Part shown: piece after piece, positions 40,104 through 48,861 of the stretch | Numbering within the stretch: position 1 is the stretch's first letter | Layout: each line of letters begins with the position of its first letter | Assembly (NCBI RefSeq): GCF_002917095.1 | Contig: NZ_PQGA01000030.1 | Location: forward strand, 1 to 64,000 | Length of the DNA stretch: 64,000 bases | DNA from: Paraburkholderia eburnea | Lineage (GTDB): Bacteria; Pseudomonadota; Gammaproteobacteria; Burkholderiales; Burkholderiaceae | Direction of reading: 5' to 3' | Notes under the pieces: model-generated | Seen by the model: the letters and a program-made list of their open reading frames with translations, nothing else | Told to the model about the DNA's origin: nothing | The model's database searches: none | Program-made: the position numbers and the translations under genes

Positions 40104-40310
40104 ATGTTCTCGGAACTTCGCGACAACGTGCAGACGGCCGGGCGCTATCTCGGCCAGGCCATGCGTCTGATGGTCGGTCTGCCGGACTACGACGGCTACG
40201 TCGCGCACATGCGCGCGACGCATCCCGATCGCCCGGTCATGACCTACGAGGAATTCTTCCGCGAGCGCCAGAACGCGCGTTACGGGTCGGGCGCGGGCAA
40301 GTGCTGCTGA
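40104..40310 (+). CDS. YbdD/YjiX small protein, partner of CstA
   Basis: Encodes 68 aa. The pattern YDGYVAHMRATHPDRPVMTYEEFFRERQNARY is diagnostic of the DUF466 YbdD/YjiX family, always found just after cstA-type genes. The family is thought to be needed for transport by the CstA partner. CGGAG precedes the ATG, and the gap to cstA is 24 bp. The last residues CC are unusual but common in Burkholderia copies. A terminator follows. Confidence 0.92.
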   Translation: MFSELRDNVQTAGRYLGQAMRLMVGLPDYDGYVAHMRATHPDRPVMTYEEFFRERQNARYGSGAGKCC

Positions 40311-40350
40311 AGCAAACACTGCCGGTCTGATAGGGCCGATAAAGACGAAG

Positions 40351-40380
40351 GCGCGATGGCGAAAGTCATCGCGCTTTTTT
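40351..40380 (+). terminator. Terminator of cstA-ybdD
   Basis: GCGCGATG pairs with CATCGCGC around GCGAAAGT, followed by six T's. Confidence 0.85.
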
Positions 40381-40410
40381 CATGGCGTCGCCAGATCGAC
40401 GCGCAAAAAC

Positions 40411-40444
40411 AAAGGGCGCAACGGTTTGCACCGTTGCGCCCTTT
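40411..40444. terminator. Terminator of ispH-hpnH, possibly bidirectional
   Basis: AAAGGGCGCAACGGT pairs with ACCGTTGCGCCCTTT around TTGC. The A run on the left becomes a T run for the leftward hpnH transcript, whose stop is 38 bp to the right. Confidence 0.88.
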
Positions 40445-40481
40445 TCTCTTCCCAGCGCCTTAAAAAGCGCACCGGAAAAAC

Positions 40482-41633
40482 TCAGCTTGCCGCGACCGTC
40501 ACCGGCTTCTTGGTCTTCGCCGAGTTCTTGATCTCTTCGAGCTTGATTTCGACGTGACGCGAGAACACGTAGTCAGCCGGACGCTGTGTGTCCAGCGGGA
40601 TGTCCTTGGCGAACGCGCCCGTGGTGCGCGGACCCGACAGCGCGATACGCGCGGCCTTGAGCGGATGCGCGACCGTGTCCATCACGGCGGTGGCCTCGAA
40701 GCCGCAGTGGACCATGCAGTCCGCGCACTTCTCGTACTTGCCCGTGCCGTACTTGTCCCACTCGGTCGTTTCCATCAGTTCCTTGAAGGTCTTGACGTAA
40801 CCTTCGCCGACCAGATAGCAGGGCTTCTGCCAGCCGAACACCGTGCGCGCCGGGTTGCCCCAGGGCGTGCATTCGTAGGTCTGGTTGCCGGCCAGGAAGT
40901 CGAGGAACAGGCTCGACTGGCTGAACGACCACTTCTTGCCGTTGTTGCCGCGCTTGAAGATCTCGCGGAACAGGTTCTTGGTCTTGTCGCGGTTCAGGAA
41001 GTGCTGCTGGTCCGGCGCGCGCTCATACGCATAGCCCGGCGAGACCGTGATGCCGTCCACGCCGATGGCGTGCGCCGTGTCGAAGAACTTCGCCACGCGA
41101 TCCGGCTGCGCGTCGTTGAACAGCGTGCAGTTGATGTTCACGCGGAAGCCGCGGCGCTTGGCTTCCTTGATGGCCGCGACGGCCTTGTCGTACACGCCTT
41201 CCTGCGATACCGAGTGATCGTGCGCTTCGCGGTCGCCGTCCAGGTGGACCGACCAGACGAAGTACGGGCTCGGCTCGTAGTCGTCCATCTTCTTTTCCAT
41301 GAGCAGCGCGTTCGTGCAGAGATACACGAACTTCTTGCGCGCCATGATGCCCTTGACGATCTGGGGCATTTCCTTGTGCAGCAGCGGCTCGCCGCCGGCG
41401 ATCGAGACGACCGGCGCACCGCATTCGTCCACCGCGCCGAGGCATTCCTCGAGCGACAGACGCTGGTTCAGGATGGGATCCGGATAGTCGATCTTGCCGC
41501 AACCGTTACAGGCCAGGTTGCAGCGGAAAAGCGGCTCGAGCATGAGCGCGAGCGGATAACGCTTATTGCCGCCGAAATGCTGGCGGAAGATATAGGCGCC
41601 AACGCGGACTTTTTGGAGCAGCGGAATAGACAA
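40482..41633 (-). CDS. hpnH: Adenosyl-hopene transferase HpnH (radical SAM)
   Basis: Encodes 383 aa. HpnH joins the 5'-deoxyadenosyl radical to diploptene, giving adenosylhopane, the first extended hopanoid. The [4Fe-4S] site is CNLACNGC (CX3CX2C) at about residues 38-45, with SIAGGEPLLHKE as the SAM-binding motif and a Cys-rich C-terminal CADCMVHCGFEATA near 310. HpnG then acts on its product. It follows ispH by 12 bp in one operon and ends in a strong terminator. Confidence 0.96.
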   Translation of the reverse strand: MSIPLLQKVRVGAYIFRQHFGGNKRYPLALMLEPLFRCNLACNGCGKIDYPDPILNQRLSLEECLGAVDECGAPVVSIAGGEPLLHKEMPQIVKGIMARKKFVYLCTNALLMEKKMDDYEPSPYFVWSVHLDGDREAHDHSVSQEGVYDKAVAAIKEAKRRGFRVNINCTLFNDAQPDRVAKFFDTAHAIGVDGITVSPGYAYERAPDQQHFLNRDKTKNLFREIFKRGNNGKKWSFSQSSLFLDFLAGNQTYECTPWGNPARTVFGWQKPCYLVGEGYVKTFKELMETTEWDKYGTGKYEKCADCMVHCGFEATAVMDTVAHPLKAARIALSGPRTTGAFAKDIPLDTQRPADYVFSRHVEIKLEEIKNSAKTKKPVTVAAS

Positions 41634-41645
41634 GAGGTGTCCTCC

Positions 41646-42590
41646 TTAAACTTCGCGTGCGACGAGCGGTTGCAAGAGCTTCGACGGCAGCTTGAATTCG
41701 ACTTTTTCTTCACGGCCCGCCATCGTCGACACCTCGACAGGCCCCAACGCGCGCAGCGCGTCGATCACGTTTTCTACCATTTCCTCGGGTGCCGACGCGC
41801 CGGCCGTGATACCGACCGTCTGCGCGTTGGCAAACCACTCGGCCTTCACTTCCGAGCCGTCCGCCACGAGGTAGCTCGGCAGACCCGATTCGCTGCCGAT
41901 TTCGCGCAGGCGGTTCGAGTTCGAGCTGTTCGTGGCGCCCACTACCAGCAGCACGTCCACCTGCGACGACAGATCGCGCACGGCGGCCTGACGGTTTTGC
42001 GTCGCATAGCAGATGTCGCGCGTGTCCGGGCCGACGATGTCGGAGAACCGCTTCACGAGCGCATCGATGACGCCGCGCGTATCGTCCACCGACAGCGTGG
42101 TTTGCGTCACGTACGCGAGCGGCGCGTCGAGCGGCAGATCCAGCTTCTGCACGTCGGCTTCGCTTTGCACCAGCAGCACGGTGCCGGGAATCTGGCCGAT
42201 CGTGCCTTCCACTTCCGGGTGACCGGCATGGCCGATCAGGATCAGCGTGCGGCCCGCCGCGACGTACTGACGGCCCTGCACGTGAACCTTGGTGACGAGC
42301 GGACAGGTCGCGTCCAGCACGTCGAGCTCGCGCTCTTCGGCGGCGCGCTCGACGGTCTTCGCCACGCCATGCGCGCTGAAAATCGCGACGGCGCCTTCGG
42401 GCACTTCGTCGAGTTCTTCCACGAAACGCGCGCCCTTGTTACGCAGGTTCTCGACCACGTGACGGTTGTGGACGATTTCATGGCGCACGTAGACCGGCGC
42501 GCCGTGCTTCTGCAATGCGCGATCGACAATTTCGATAGCGCGGACAACCCCCGCACAAAAGCCGCGGGGTTGGGCAAGGATCACTCGCAT
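41646..42590 (-). CDS. ispH: 4-hydroxy-3-methylbut-2-enyl diphosphate reductase
   Basis: Encodes 314 aa. IspH makes IPP and DMAPP in the last step of the MEP pathway with a [4Fe-4S] cluster. The three cluster cysteines are in GFCAGVVRAI (about 12), DATCPLVTKVH (about 95) and RDICYATQNRQA (about 198). The substrate loop GHPEVEGTIGQ with its Glu is present. Burkholderiaceae usually carry another ispH elsewhere, so this copy, fused in operon with hpnH, may be dedicated to feeding hopanoid synthesis; that is inference. Confidence 0.95.
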   Translation of the reverse strand: MRVILAQPRGFCAGVVRAIEIVDRALQKHGAPVYVRHEIVHNRHVVENLRNKGARFVEELDEVPEGAVAIFSAHGVAKTVERAAEERELDVLDATCPLVTKVHVQGRQYVAAGRTLILIGHAGHPEVEGTIGQIPGTVLLVQSEADVQKLDLPLDAPLAYVTQTTLSVDDTRGVIDALVKRFSDIVGPDTRDICYATQNRQAAVRDLSSQVDVLLVVGATNSSNSNRLREIGSESGLPSYLVADGSEVKAEWFANAQTVGITAGASAPEEMVENVIDALRALGPVEVSTMAGREEKVEFKLPSKLLQPLVAREV

Positions 42591-42991
42591 AGGGTGGCGA
42601 ACTCCGACTGCCGCGCATCACGAGGAAGCCCTGAAAGACTTGCTCGCCGCGGCGATCATATTAATAAGGTTCTAATGAATGCGTACATCCGCCAGAGGGA
42701 GGGCGGAAAAACCAGACGCGCATTTTAACCCCATCGCCGCACCTTTGCTGTGTGGCGCACGAGAAGGTGCGGCGCGCACGCGACGATAATCGGCATGAAT
42801 CGCGTTTCGACCCTGTATAAAATGCGCCCCGGGCCGCTCAAACAGGCTGTCCGCGCGATGCGAGGATCCGAAAACAAAGGCGGGCGATCAGGGATGGCGC
42901 GGTGCAACATGGCGCGGGAACCCTTAAACTAACGTCCCCGCTGTCGAAGCGCACGACGCGATGCGGGCCCGACCCCAATCAGGACGCCTGG
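42591..42991. other. Divergent promoter region of ispH-hpnH and hpnC-hpnB
   Basis: No gene is seen. A/T-rich words occur on the ispH side (ATATTAATAAGG near 42658) and a TATAAAAT near 42816 on the hpnC side; both could be -10 elements, but no clear -35 was found. The hpnC reading frame extends upstream to 42902 but starts best at 42992. Confidence 0.4.
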
Positions 42992-43861
42992 ATGGAAACC
43001 GAGCACTACGACGAATTTCCGGTAGCGAGCCTGTTGCTGCCGAAGGCGCTGCGAGCGCCTGTCGGCGTGATCTACCACGTCGCGCGCACGCTCGACGACA
43101 TCGCCGATGAAGGCGACTGGAGCCGCGAGGAGCGTCACACGCGGCTGGCCGATTTCCGCGACGGGCTCGACGCCGTGGCCGAAGGGCGCGCCGCGCCGGT
43201 GCACCCGATGCTGTTCGCCAGGCTCGCGGAGGTGGTGCGCCGCTGCCGCCTGCCGCTGCAGCCGTTCTACGATCTGGTGTCGGCGTTCGATCAGGACATC
43301 GACACCACGCGCTACGCGGATCGCCTGCAACTGATGGACTTCTGCCGGCGCTCGGCGAATCCGGTCGGGCACCTGATGCTGCATCTGATCGACGAGGCCA
43401 CGCCTGAGAACCTCGCCGACTCCGACGCCATCTGCACCGCCTTGCAGCTCATTACCTTCCTGCAGGACGTGCCGGCCGACTGGCGGCGCGGGCGTGTCTA
43501 TCTGCCGCACGCGGACCGCGAGCGCCTGAACGTGACCGAGGCGCAGATCGCCGCCGGTGTGGTGGACGACGCGTGGCGCGCGCTGATGCGGCACGAGATT
43601 GCCCACGTGCGCGCGCTGATGCTCAGCGGCGCGCCGCTGGCGCTGCGCGTGCCGGGGCGCTTCAGCCTCGAACTGTGCAGCGTGGTGCACGGCGGCCTGC
43701 GCATGCTCGACGTGATCGAGCGTGCCGACTACGACGTATTTCGCGCGCGGCCTGCGCTGCGCGCTTCCGATTGGTCCGTGGTGCTGGTGCGCACGGCGGC
43801 CATGTGGCTGTCGCGCCGCGTCGGCGTGCGCACGCCTTCGATCAAGAGTAATAACGCATGA
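42992..43861 (+). CDS. hpnC: Hydroxysqualene synthase HpnC
   Basis: Encodes 289 aa. HpnC converts presqualene diphosphate (from HpnD) to hydroxysqualene, which HpnE reduces. The start METEHYDEFPVASLLLP is canonical, and AGGA lies upstream. The aspartate-rich motifs are ARTLDDIADEGD at about 33-44 and FLQDVPADWRRGRVYLP near 157-173. The 3' end overlaps the hpnB start region. Unlike many clusters, it is not next to hpnD and hpnE here. Confidence 0.95.
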   Translation: METEHYDEFPVASLLLPKALRAPVGVIYHVARTLDDIADEGDWSREERHTRLADFRDGLDAVAEGRAAPVHPMLFARLAEVVRRCRLPLQPFYDLVSAFDQDIDTTRYADRLQLMDFCRRSANPVGHLMLHLIDEATPENLADSDAICTALQLITFLQDVPADWRRGRVYLPHADRERLNVTEAQIAAGVVDDAWRALMRHEIAHVRALMLSGAPLALRVPGRFSLELCSVVHGGLRMLDVIERADYDVFRARPALRASDWSVVLVRTAAMWLSRRVGVRTPSIKSNNA

Positions 43862-45036
43862 TGACCACGATTCTGTTCGCCGTTTCCTGTCTTTCGCTGC
43901 TGATCTGGCTGGTGCTGCTGTTCGGCCGCGGCGGCTTCTGGCGCTCGCGTCCCGCCGAGCCGCTGCCCGTGATCGAGCCGGCGGCGGGCTGGCCCTCGGC
44001 CTGTGCCGTGGTGCCGGCGCGCAACGAGGCCGACGCGATCGGCGAGGCCGTCACCTCGCTGCTGCGCCAGGAATACGGCGGCGCTTTCCATGTGATCGTC
44101 ATCGACGACCACAGCACCGACGGCACCGCCGAAGCCGCACGCGCCGCCGCGCTCGCGCTGCAGTGCCCCGAAAAGCTCACGGTCATCACCGCGAAGCCGC
44201 TGCCGGCGGGCTGGTCGGGCAAGGTCTGGGCGCAGTCGCAGGGCATCGAGGCCGTGCGCACGCTGGGTCTGGACGCCGACTACCTGCTGCTCACCGACGC
44301 CGACATCGGACACCCCGCCGACGCGCTCGCGCAGCTCGTCGTGCGCGCGCAGGCCGAAAAGCGCGATCTGGTTTCGCTGATGGTGCGTCTGCGTTGTGAC
44401 TCGTTCTGGGAAAAGGCGCTGATCCCGGCCTTCGTGTTCTTCTTCGCCAAGCTCTATCCGTTCGCGTGGGTCAACGACGCGCGCAACAAGACGGCGGCGG
44501 CGGCCGGCGGCTGCATGCTGGTGCGCCGCAAGGCGCTGGAGGAGGCGGGCGGCATCGAATCGATCCGCGCGGAACTCATCGACGATTGCAGCCTCGCCGC
44601 GCGCATCAAGCATCGCGGCGAAGGCCATCATCCGATCCGCCTGGACGTGGCCGCGAAGAGCGTGTCGCTGCGCCCCTACGATTCGTGGAAGGACATCTGG
44701 AACATGATCGCGCGCACCGCCTTCACGCAGCTGCATTACTCGGCGCTGCAACTGGCGGGCACGATCGTCGGCATGACGGTGATCTATCTGGCGCCGCCGG
44801 TCGTGGCGCTCGTGCTGGGCGCGAAGGGCTGGCCCGCGTGGCTTGCCTGGGCGCTGATGTGCTGCGCGTACTCGCCGATGCTCGCCTACTATCGCCGCTC
44901 GCCGCTGTGGGCGCCGTTCCTGCCGCTGATCGCGCTGTTTTATGTGGGCGCGACCTTCGCGTCGGCCTGGCGTTTCTGGCGCGGCAAGGGCGGCCAGTGG
45001 AAGGCGCGCGTGCAGGCGCCGGCGCAGGGGCGTTGA
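43858..45036 (+). CDS. hpnB: Hopanoid-associated glycosyltransferase HpnB
   Basis: Encodes 392 aa. An N-terminal membrane helix (about 3-22) is followed by a GT-A family 2 domain: CAVVPARNEADAIGEAVTSLLRQEYGGAFHVIVIDDHSTDGTAEAAR, YLLLTDADIGHPADAL with the DxD-like acidic pair, and then three or four C-terminal membrane helices. HpnB is found in most hopanoid clusters. Its acceptor is unproven and may be a bacteriohopanepolyol. It begins within the hpnC stop and ends in a terminator. Confidence 0.92.
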   Translation: MMTTILFAVSCLSLLIWLVLLFGRGGFWRSRPAEPLPVIEPAAGWPSACAVVPARNEADAIGEAVTSLLRQEYGGAFHVIVIDDHSTDGTAEAARAAALALQCPEKLTVITAKPLPAGWSGKVWAQSQGIEAVRTLGLDADYLLLTDADIGHPADALAQLVVRAQAEKRDLVSLMVRLRCDSFWEKALIPAFVFFFAKLYPFAWVNDARNKTAAAAGGCMLVRRKALEEAGGIESIRAELIDDCSLAARIKHRGEGHHPIRLDVAAKSVSLRPYDSWKDIWNMIARTAFTQLHYSALQLAGTIVGMTVIYLAPPVVALVLGAKGWPAWLAWALMCCAYSPMLAYYRRSPLWAPFLPLIALFYVGATFASAWRFWRGKGGQWKARVQAPAQGR

Positions 45037-45101
45037 AAGGGCGTTGAGCGCCTCGTCGATCTGGCGTGGCGCACTGCCGCCATCCAGCCGATCCGCCGAT
45101 T

Positions 45102-45140
45102 AAAAAAGCCGCCGCGTGTGAAACGCGGCGGCTTTTTTTT
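45102..45140. terminator. Bidirectional terminator after hpnB
   Basis: AAAAAAGCCGCCGCGT pairs with ACGCGGCGGCTTTTTTTT around GTGAA. It can end both hpnB and the leftward gene at 45164. Confidence 0.93.
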
Positions 45141-45163
45141 CGCGCAGACGGACTGACGAAGGC

Positions 45164-45736
45164 TTAGCGCTGCGTCAGCATCATGTACATCTGCACGACC
45201 ATGTCGGGCGAGAACGTGAACGGCACCCAGCCGTGGCCCGTGTGGCGCATTACCAGCAGACGGTCGCCGTTCGATTGCTTCTGCACGGCCATCATCGGAT
45301 TTTTGGTCGAGGCGAAGCGCCAGCCGGGCGGGATGCCAGGCGGCGGTTCCGGCTGCATCGAGGCGCGCACGTTCGCGAGTTCCTCGATCAGCTGGCTCAC
45401 CTGCATCGGATGCAGCGACACCGTCTGGCCGCCGATCGTCATCGTGATCTCGTTCTGCGAGGGACGGCCGACCTCCAGCGTGGCGCGCGCGTCCGAAGCC
45501 GGTGCGTCGGCGGGCGCGGCGGCTTCGCTTTCGGCTTCCAGCGCTTCGGGCTGCGCGTGGTCCACGGCGGCAATGGCCATGTCCGGCGCTATCAGGTGCG
45601 CAGGCGTGTACTTCGCCGTATCAGTCGATTGCGGGGCCGCTGCGTCGGTCGCGGCCGGCGCGGGCGCGGCGCTGACGGCCTGAATGAGTTGATCGACGCC
45701 CACGTCGATCGCGCCGATCTGGTCTTGAAGATTCAT
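45164..45736 (-). CDS. Conserved protein of unknown function
   Basis: Encodes 190 aa from the ATG at 45736. The first 100 residues are Ala/Pro/Asp-rich and low in complexity. The C-terminal half looks folded: EITMTIGGQTVSLHPMQVSQLIEELANVRASM, then PPGWRFASTKNPMMAVQKQSNGDRLLVMRHTGHGWVPFTFSPDMVVQMYMMLTQR. No family was recognised, and no signal peptide or membrane helix is seen. It lies downstream of hpnA on the same strand with a 142-bp gap holding a 12-bp palindrome, so it may have its own promoter. Confidence 0.65.
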   Translation of the reverse strand: MNLQDQIGAIDVGVDQLIQAVSAAPAPAATDAAAPQSTDTAKYTPAHLIAPDMAIAAVDHAQPEALEAESEAAAPADAPASDARATLEVGRPSQNEITMTIGGQTVSLHPMQVSQLIEELANVRASMQPEPPPGIPPGWRFASTKNPMMAVQKQSNGDRLLVMRHTGHGWVPFTFSPDMVVQMYMMLTQR

Positions 45737-45812
45737 GCGAGCTTCTCTGGTAAGACCCGCGATTTTACCCACAGAGCGCGTCGACAGGTCGGCGGCCGTT
45801 GTAAGCAGGTCG

Positions 45813-45824
45813 CAACTTAAGTTG
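45813..45824. promoter_or_regulatory. Perfect 12-bp palindrome CAACTTAAGTTG
   Basis: Lies 77 bp upstream of the unknown gene at 45164-45736 and 55 bp downstream of hpnA, in an AT-rich patch (GTTGTAACAATTAATGG follows). It is a candidate operator of unknown regulator. Confidence 0.4.
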
Positions 45825-45878
45825 TAACAATTAATGGTGCGACCGGTTTTCGAGCGACCCGAAGCCTTGCCGAAGCCC

Positions 45879-46901
45879 TTATTTCGCGCCCAGATAGCCC
45901 GCTTCGCGGAACCACGCGAGCGCGTCTTTCAGACCCTCGCGATACGGTCGCGCACGGTATCCCAGCTCGCGTTCCGCCTTCGCCGAAGTGAAATACATCT
46001 TGTTCTTCGACATCTTCAACGCATCGACGGTCACGAACGGCTCGCGCTTCGTGATGCGCGCGACGGCTTCCGCGCCCATCGCGAGCGGGTAGAGCGGCCA
46101 GCGCGGCAGCGCGATCGTCGGCGGCTTGCGGCCTACCATCCCGGCGATATCGGCGAGCATCTGCTGCAGCGGCAGGTTTTCGCCGCCGAGGATATAGCGC
46201 TCGCCAATGCGCCCGCGCTCAAGCGCCAGAAAGTGCCCGTTCGCCACGTCGTCGACGTGCACGAGATTCAGGCCCGTATCGACGAAAGCGGGCATCTTGC
46301 CCGTCGCGGCCTCGACGATGATGCGGCCGGTGGGCGTCGGCTTCACGTCGCGCGGGCCGATCGGCGTGGACGGATTGACGATCACGGCGGGCAGGCCGTC
46401 CTGTTCGATCATGCGCTCGACGGCGCGCTCGGCGATCACCTTGCTGCGCTTGTACACGCCGATCGCCTGATCGGCCTTGAGCGGCGAGGTTTCGTCGGCG
46501 GAATGGCCCGAGCTCGTGACTTTGAGCGTCGCCACGCTGCTGGTGTAGACGATGCGCTCCACGCCCGCGTCGAGCGCGGCGCGCATGGTGGCTTCGGCGC
46601 CTTCGAGGTTGGCGCGCTCGATTTCGAGCGGATCGGGCGCCCACAGGCGGTAATCGGCGGCGACATGGAACAGATAGCGCACGCCGTCGAGTGCACGGCG
46701 CATCGAGGCCTGGTCGCGCATGTCGCCGGTGACGATCTCGACGTCGAGCGATTCGAGGTTCTTGCGCGGGCTCGTCGAGCGCACCAGCAGGCGCACGGCG
46801 AAGCCTTTTTCCAGCGCGATGCGGGCGACGGCCGAGCCGACGAAGCCGGACGCGCCGGTGATCAGCACGAGGTCCTTGTTAGCGCGGGAGGTGTCGGTCA
46901 T
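45879..46901 (-). CDS. hpnA: Hopanoid-associated NAD-dependent sugar epimerase-like protein HpnA
   Basis: Encodes 340 aa of the extended SDR fold. LVLITGASGFVGSAVARIALEKGFAVRLLVR forms the NAD(P) site. It continues YTSSVATLKV, then YKRSKVIAERAV with the YxxxK catalytic pair, and VIVNPSTPIGPRDVKPTPTG. HpnA is present in hopanoid loci and resembles dihydroflavonol reductases, but its reaction is unproven. The start at 46901 was chosen on N-terminal similarity; a longer form starting at 46949 is possible. Confidence 0.9.
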   Translation of the reverse strand: MTDTSRANKDLVLITGASGFVGSAVARIALEKGFAVRLLVRSTSPRKNLESLDVEIVTGDMRDQASMRRALDGVRYLFHVAADYRLWAPDPLEIERANLEGAEATMRAALDAGVERIVYTSSVATLKVTSSGHSADETSPLKADQAIGVYKRSKVIAERAVERMIEQDGLPAVIVNPSTPIGPRDVKPTPTGRIIVEAATGKMPAFVDTGLNLVHVDDVANGHFLALERGRIGERYILGGENLPLQQMLADIAGMVGRKPPTIALPRWPLYPLAMGAEAVARITKREPFVTVDALKMSKNKMYFTSAKAERELGYRARPYREGLKDALAWFREAGYLGAK

Positions 46902-47065
46902 TCTGGTTTCGCATTCGGGTTCGATGATGGGCGCCGGGTCGTTATCCATCCATGCCGGACGCCGCAGTGGCACGGATTGTACGTGCCGTGGGTCCGGCGC
47001 GTGTGCGCGCGGGCGTCTACAATGCCGTCCGTATGTCGTACGCAGGGAAACAGGAGAAACGAAAT

Positions 47066-47362
47066 ATGAGTGAACCGGATCTGGATGCGCGCGTTGAAAC
47101 GTATTACGTGCGCGTGCGCGGAACGGTGCAGGGCGTGGGTTTTCGTCACGCGACGGTGCGCCAGGCGCACGCGCTGCGCATTCGCGGCTATGTCGCCAAT
47201 CTGGAGGACGGCTCGGTCGAAGCCGTGATCCAGGGCTCGGCGAACCAGGTGGACCGCATGCTCTCGTGGCTGCGCCACGGGCCGCCGGCGGCGCACGTGA
47301 ATTCGGTGGAAAGCGAGGAGCGCCACACCGAAAAGCGCTACGAGCGCTTCGAGCAGCACTGA
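47066..47362 (+). CDS. acyP: Acylphosphatase
   Basis: Encodes 98 aa. It hydrolyses carboxyl-phosphate bonds. The phosphate loop GTVQGVGFRHATV with its catalytic Arg near residue 24, and GYVANLEDGSVEAVIQG with the catalytic Asn near 43, are both present. CAGGAG precedes the ATG at 47066. It is divergent from hpnA across a short gap and ends in a strong terminator. Confidence 0.95.
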   Translation: MSEPDLDARVETYYVRVRGTVQGVGFRHATVRQAHALRIRGYVANLEDGSVEAVIQGSANQVDRMLSWLRHGPPAAHVNSVESEERHTEKRYERFEQH

Positions 47363-47380
47363 ACTGAAAACGCCGCAGGA

Positions 47381-47416
47381 AAAAAGCGGTGCGCCCTGAA
47401 AGGCGCACCGCTTTTT
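47381..47416. terminator. Bidirectional terminator after acylphosphatase
   Basis: AAAAAGCGGTGCGCC pairs with GGCGCACCGCTTTTT around CTGAAA. It lies between the convergent acylphosphatase and EgtD-like genes. Confidence 0.93.
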
Positions 47417-47470
47417 CGTTTCGGAAGCCCGTGCCCAGCGCGCTTGCTGCCCTTATTGCACTCGCTGCAT

Positions 47471-48451
47471 TCAGGCCACGGCCAGCAGGCTCTCCGCGAA
47501 TCCCCACTCCTTCTCCACCCACTGCCGCGCGCAGGTGAAGCCCGCATCGGCGGCGATCGCCGGGATTTCGTCGGCGTGGTACTTGTGGCTGCTCTCGGTC
47601 CAGATCGTCTCGCCTTCCTCCATGTCGATGTCCAGGCGCGCCGCGCCCACGTGCGCATGGACGTGACGCTTCGCGCGCAGGTGCATCTCGACGCTGCGCG
47701 CATCGGGATTGAAGCGCGCGACGTGCTCGAAGTCGTGCAGGTCGAAGTCGCCGTCCAGCTCGCGGTTGATGCGCGAGAGCAGGTTGAGGTTGAACGCGGC
47801 GGTCGCGCCGATGCTGTCGTCGTAGGCGGCGATCAGCGTATCGACGGGTTTCACGAGATCGGTGCCCAGCAGCAGCGTGTCGCCGGGGCGCAGCATCGCG
47901 CGGATCTCGCGCAGGAAACGCGTGGCCGCGAGACGCGCGAAGTTGCCGATCGTGCTGCCGAGAAACAGCACCAGCAGGCGCTCGCCGTTCTTGCGCTGGC
48001 GGCTCACTTCGGCCAGTCCGGCCAGATAGTCGCGCTCGTAACCGACGATGGAAATGCGTTCGATATCGGCCAGTTCGCGCCGGCATAGCTGCAAGGCCGT
48101 GCGCGAAATCTCGATTGGGCAATACGACGTGGGGCGCTTGCGGCACAGGGCTTCGAGGATGCGGCGCGTCTTGCGGCCGCTGCCGCTGCCGAGTTCGGCG
48201 ACGGTGACATCGGCGGGCAGCGCCTCGACGATCTCGTTGGCGTAGCGCGTGAGCAGGCGTTCTTCCGAGCGCGTGACGCCGTATTCGGGCAGCACGGTGA
48301 TGACTTCGAACAGCGCCGAGCCGACTTCGTCATACAGATACATCGACGGCAATTCCTTTTGCGGCGCGTGCAGGAGGCCGTGGCGGACATCGGCGGCGAA
48401 GCTGGTTTGGGCGGGAGTCTGCGGTTCGGGGCGGGAGGCGGGCAGGGTCAT
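47471..48451 (-). CDS. egtD: L-histidine N-alpha-methyltransferase (EgtD-like)
   Basis: Encodes 326 aa. EgtD trimethylates histidine to hercynine with SAM, the first step of ergothioneine synthesis. Motifs are MYLYDEVGSALFEVITVLPEYGVTRSEE near the N terminus, the SAM loop VAELGSGSGRKTRRIL, FLGSTIGNF near 165, and the histidine-binding WTESSHKY near 290. GGAG precedes the ATG at 48451. No egtB is next to it in this window, so it may act alone or with a distant EgtB. Confidence 0.9.
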   Translation of the reverse strand: MTLPASRPEPQTPAQTSFAADVRHGLLHAPQKELPSMYLYDEVGSALFEVITVLPEYGVTRSEERLLTRYANEIVEALPADVTVAELGSGSGRKTRRILEALCRKRPTSYCPIEISRTALQLCRRELADIERISIVGYERDYLAGLAEVSRQRKNGERLLVLFLGSTIGNFARLAATRFLREIRAMLRPGDTLLLGTDLVKPVDTLIAAYDDSIGATAAFNLNLLSRINRELDGDFDLHDFEHVARFNPDARSVEMHLRAKRHVHAHVGAARLDIDMEEGETIWTESSHKYHADEIPAIAADAGFTCARQWVEKEWGFAESLLAVA

Positions 48452-48861
48452 GCGGGCTCCTGATGCATGGGACGGCAGGCGGCCGGGGCGCGGTGCGGTT
48501 ACGAACGAACGCAAAAACACGCTCGCAAAAACGAAAATCCGCGCGCCGGACGAAGGGCGGTTCTCCAGCAAAGACTTCCGTTCTAGTCCATCGTGCCGGG
48601 CAATTCACGGACTAAATCGCGGAATTCGCTGCTATGGCAGCGCTCGCATCGGCCGTGCCCGCCGCTCCGGCGGGGCTTGCGGCGCATTAGAATGCCGGCT
48701 GGCGCGTAGTGGCAGACAGCACGCCTAATTCAATAACCGATTCACATGACAACGCTTTTTTCCGCGCCGCCTGTTTTTTGCATGGCCGCGCGCCGGGATG
48801 TTTCGTCCCGATTTTTCCGATTTTCCTCGCCCTCGCAGACGGCCCGCGCCGTGATCCGCCG
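48452..48861. other. Intergenic region before the RarD-like gene
   Basis: No gene with a ribosome site was seen. It must hold the divergent promoters of the EgtD-like and RarD-like genes. Short frames within are GC-rich shadows. Confidence 0.4.

Noticed and set aside
40554..42728. A 724-codon open frame opposite hpnH and ispH
   Set aside because: Antisense to two enzymes with complete cysteine motifs; no independent evidence.
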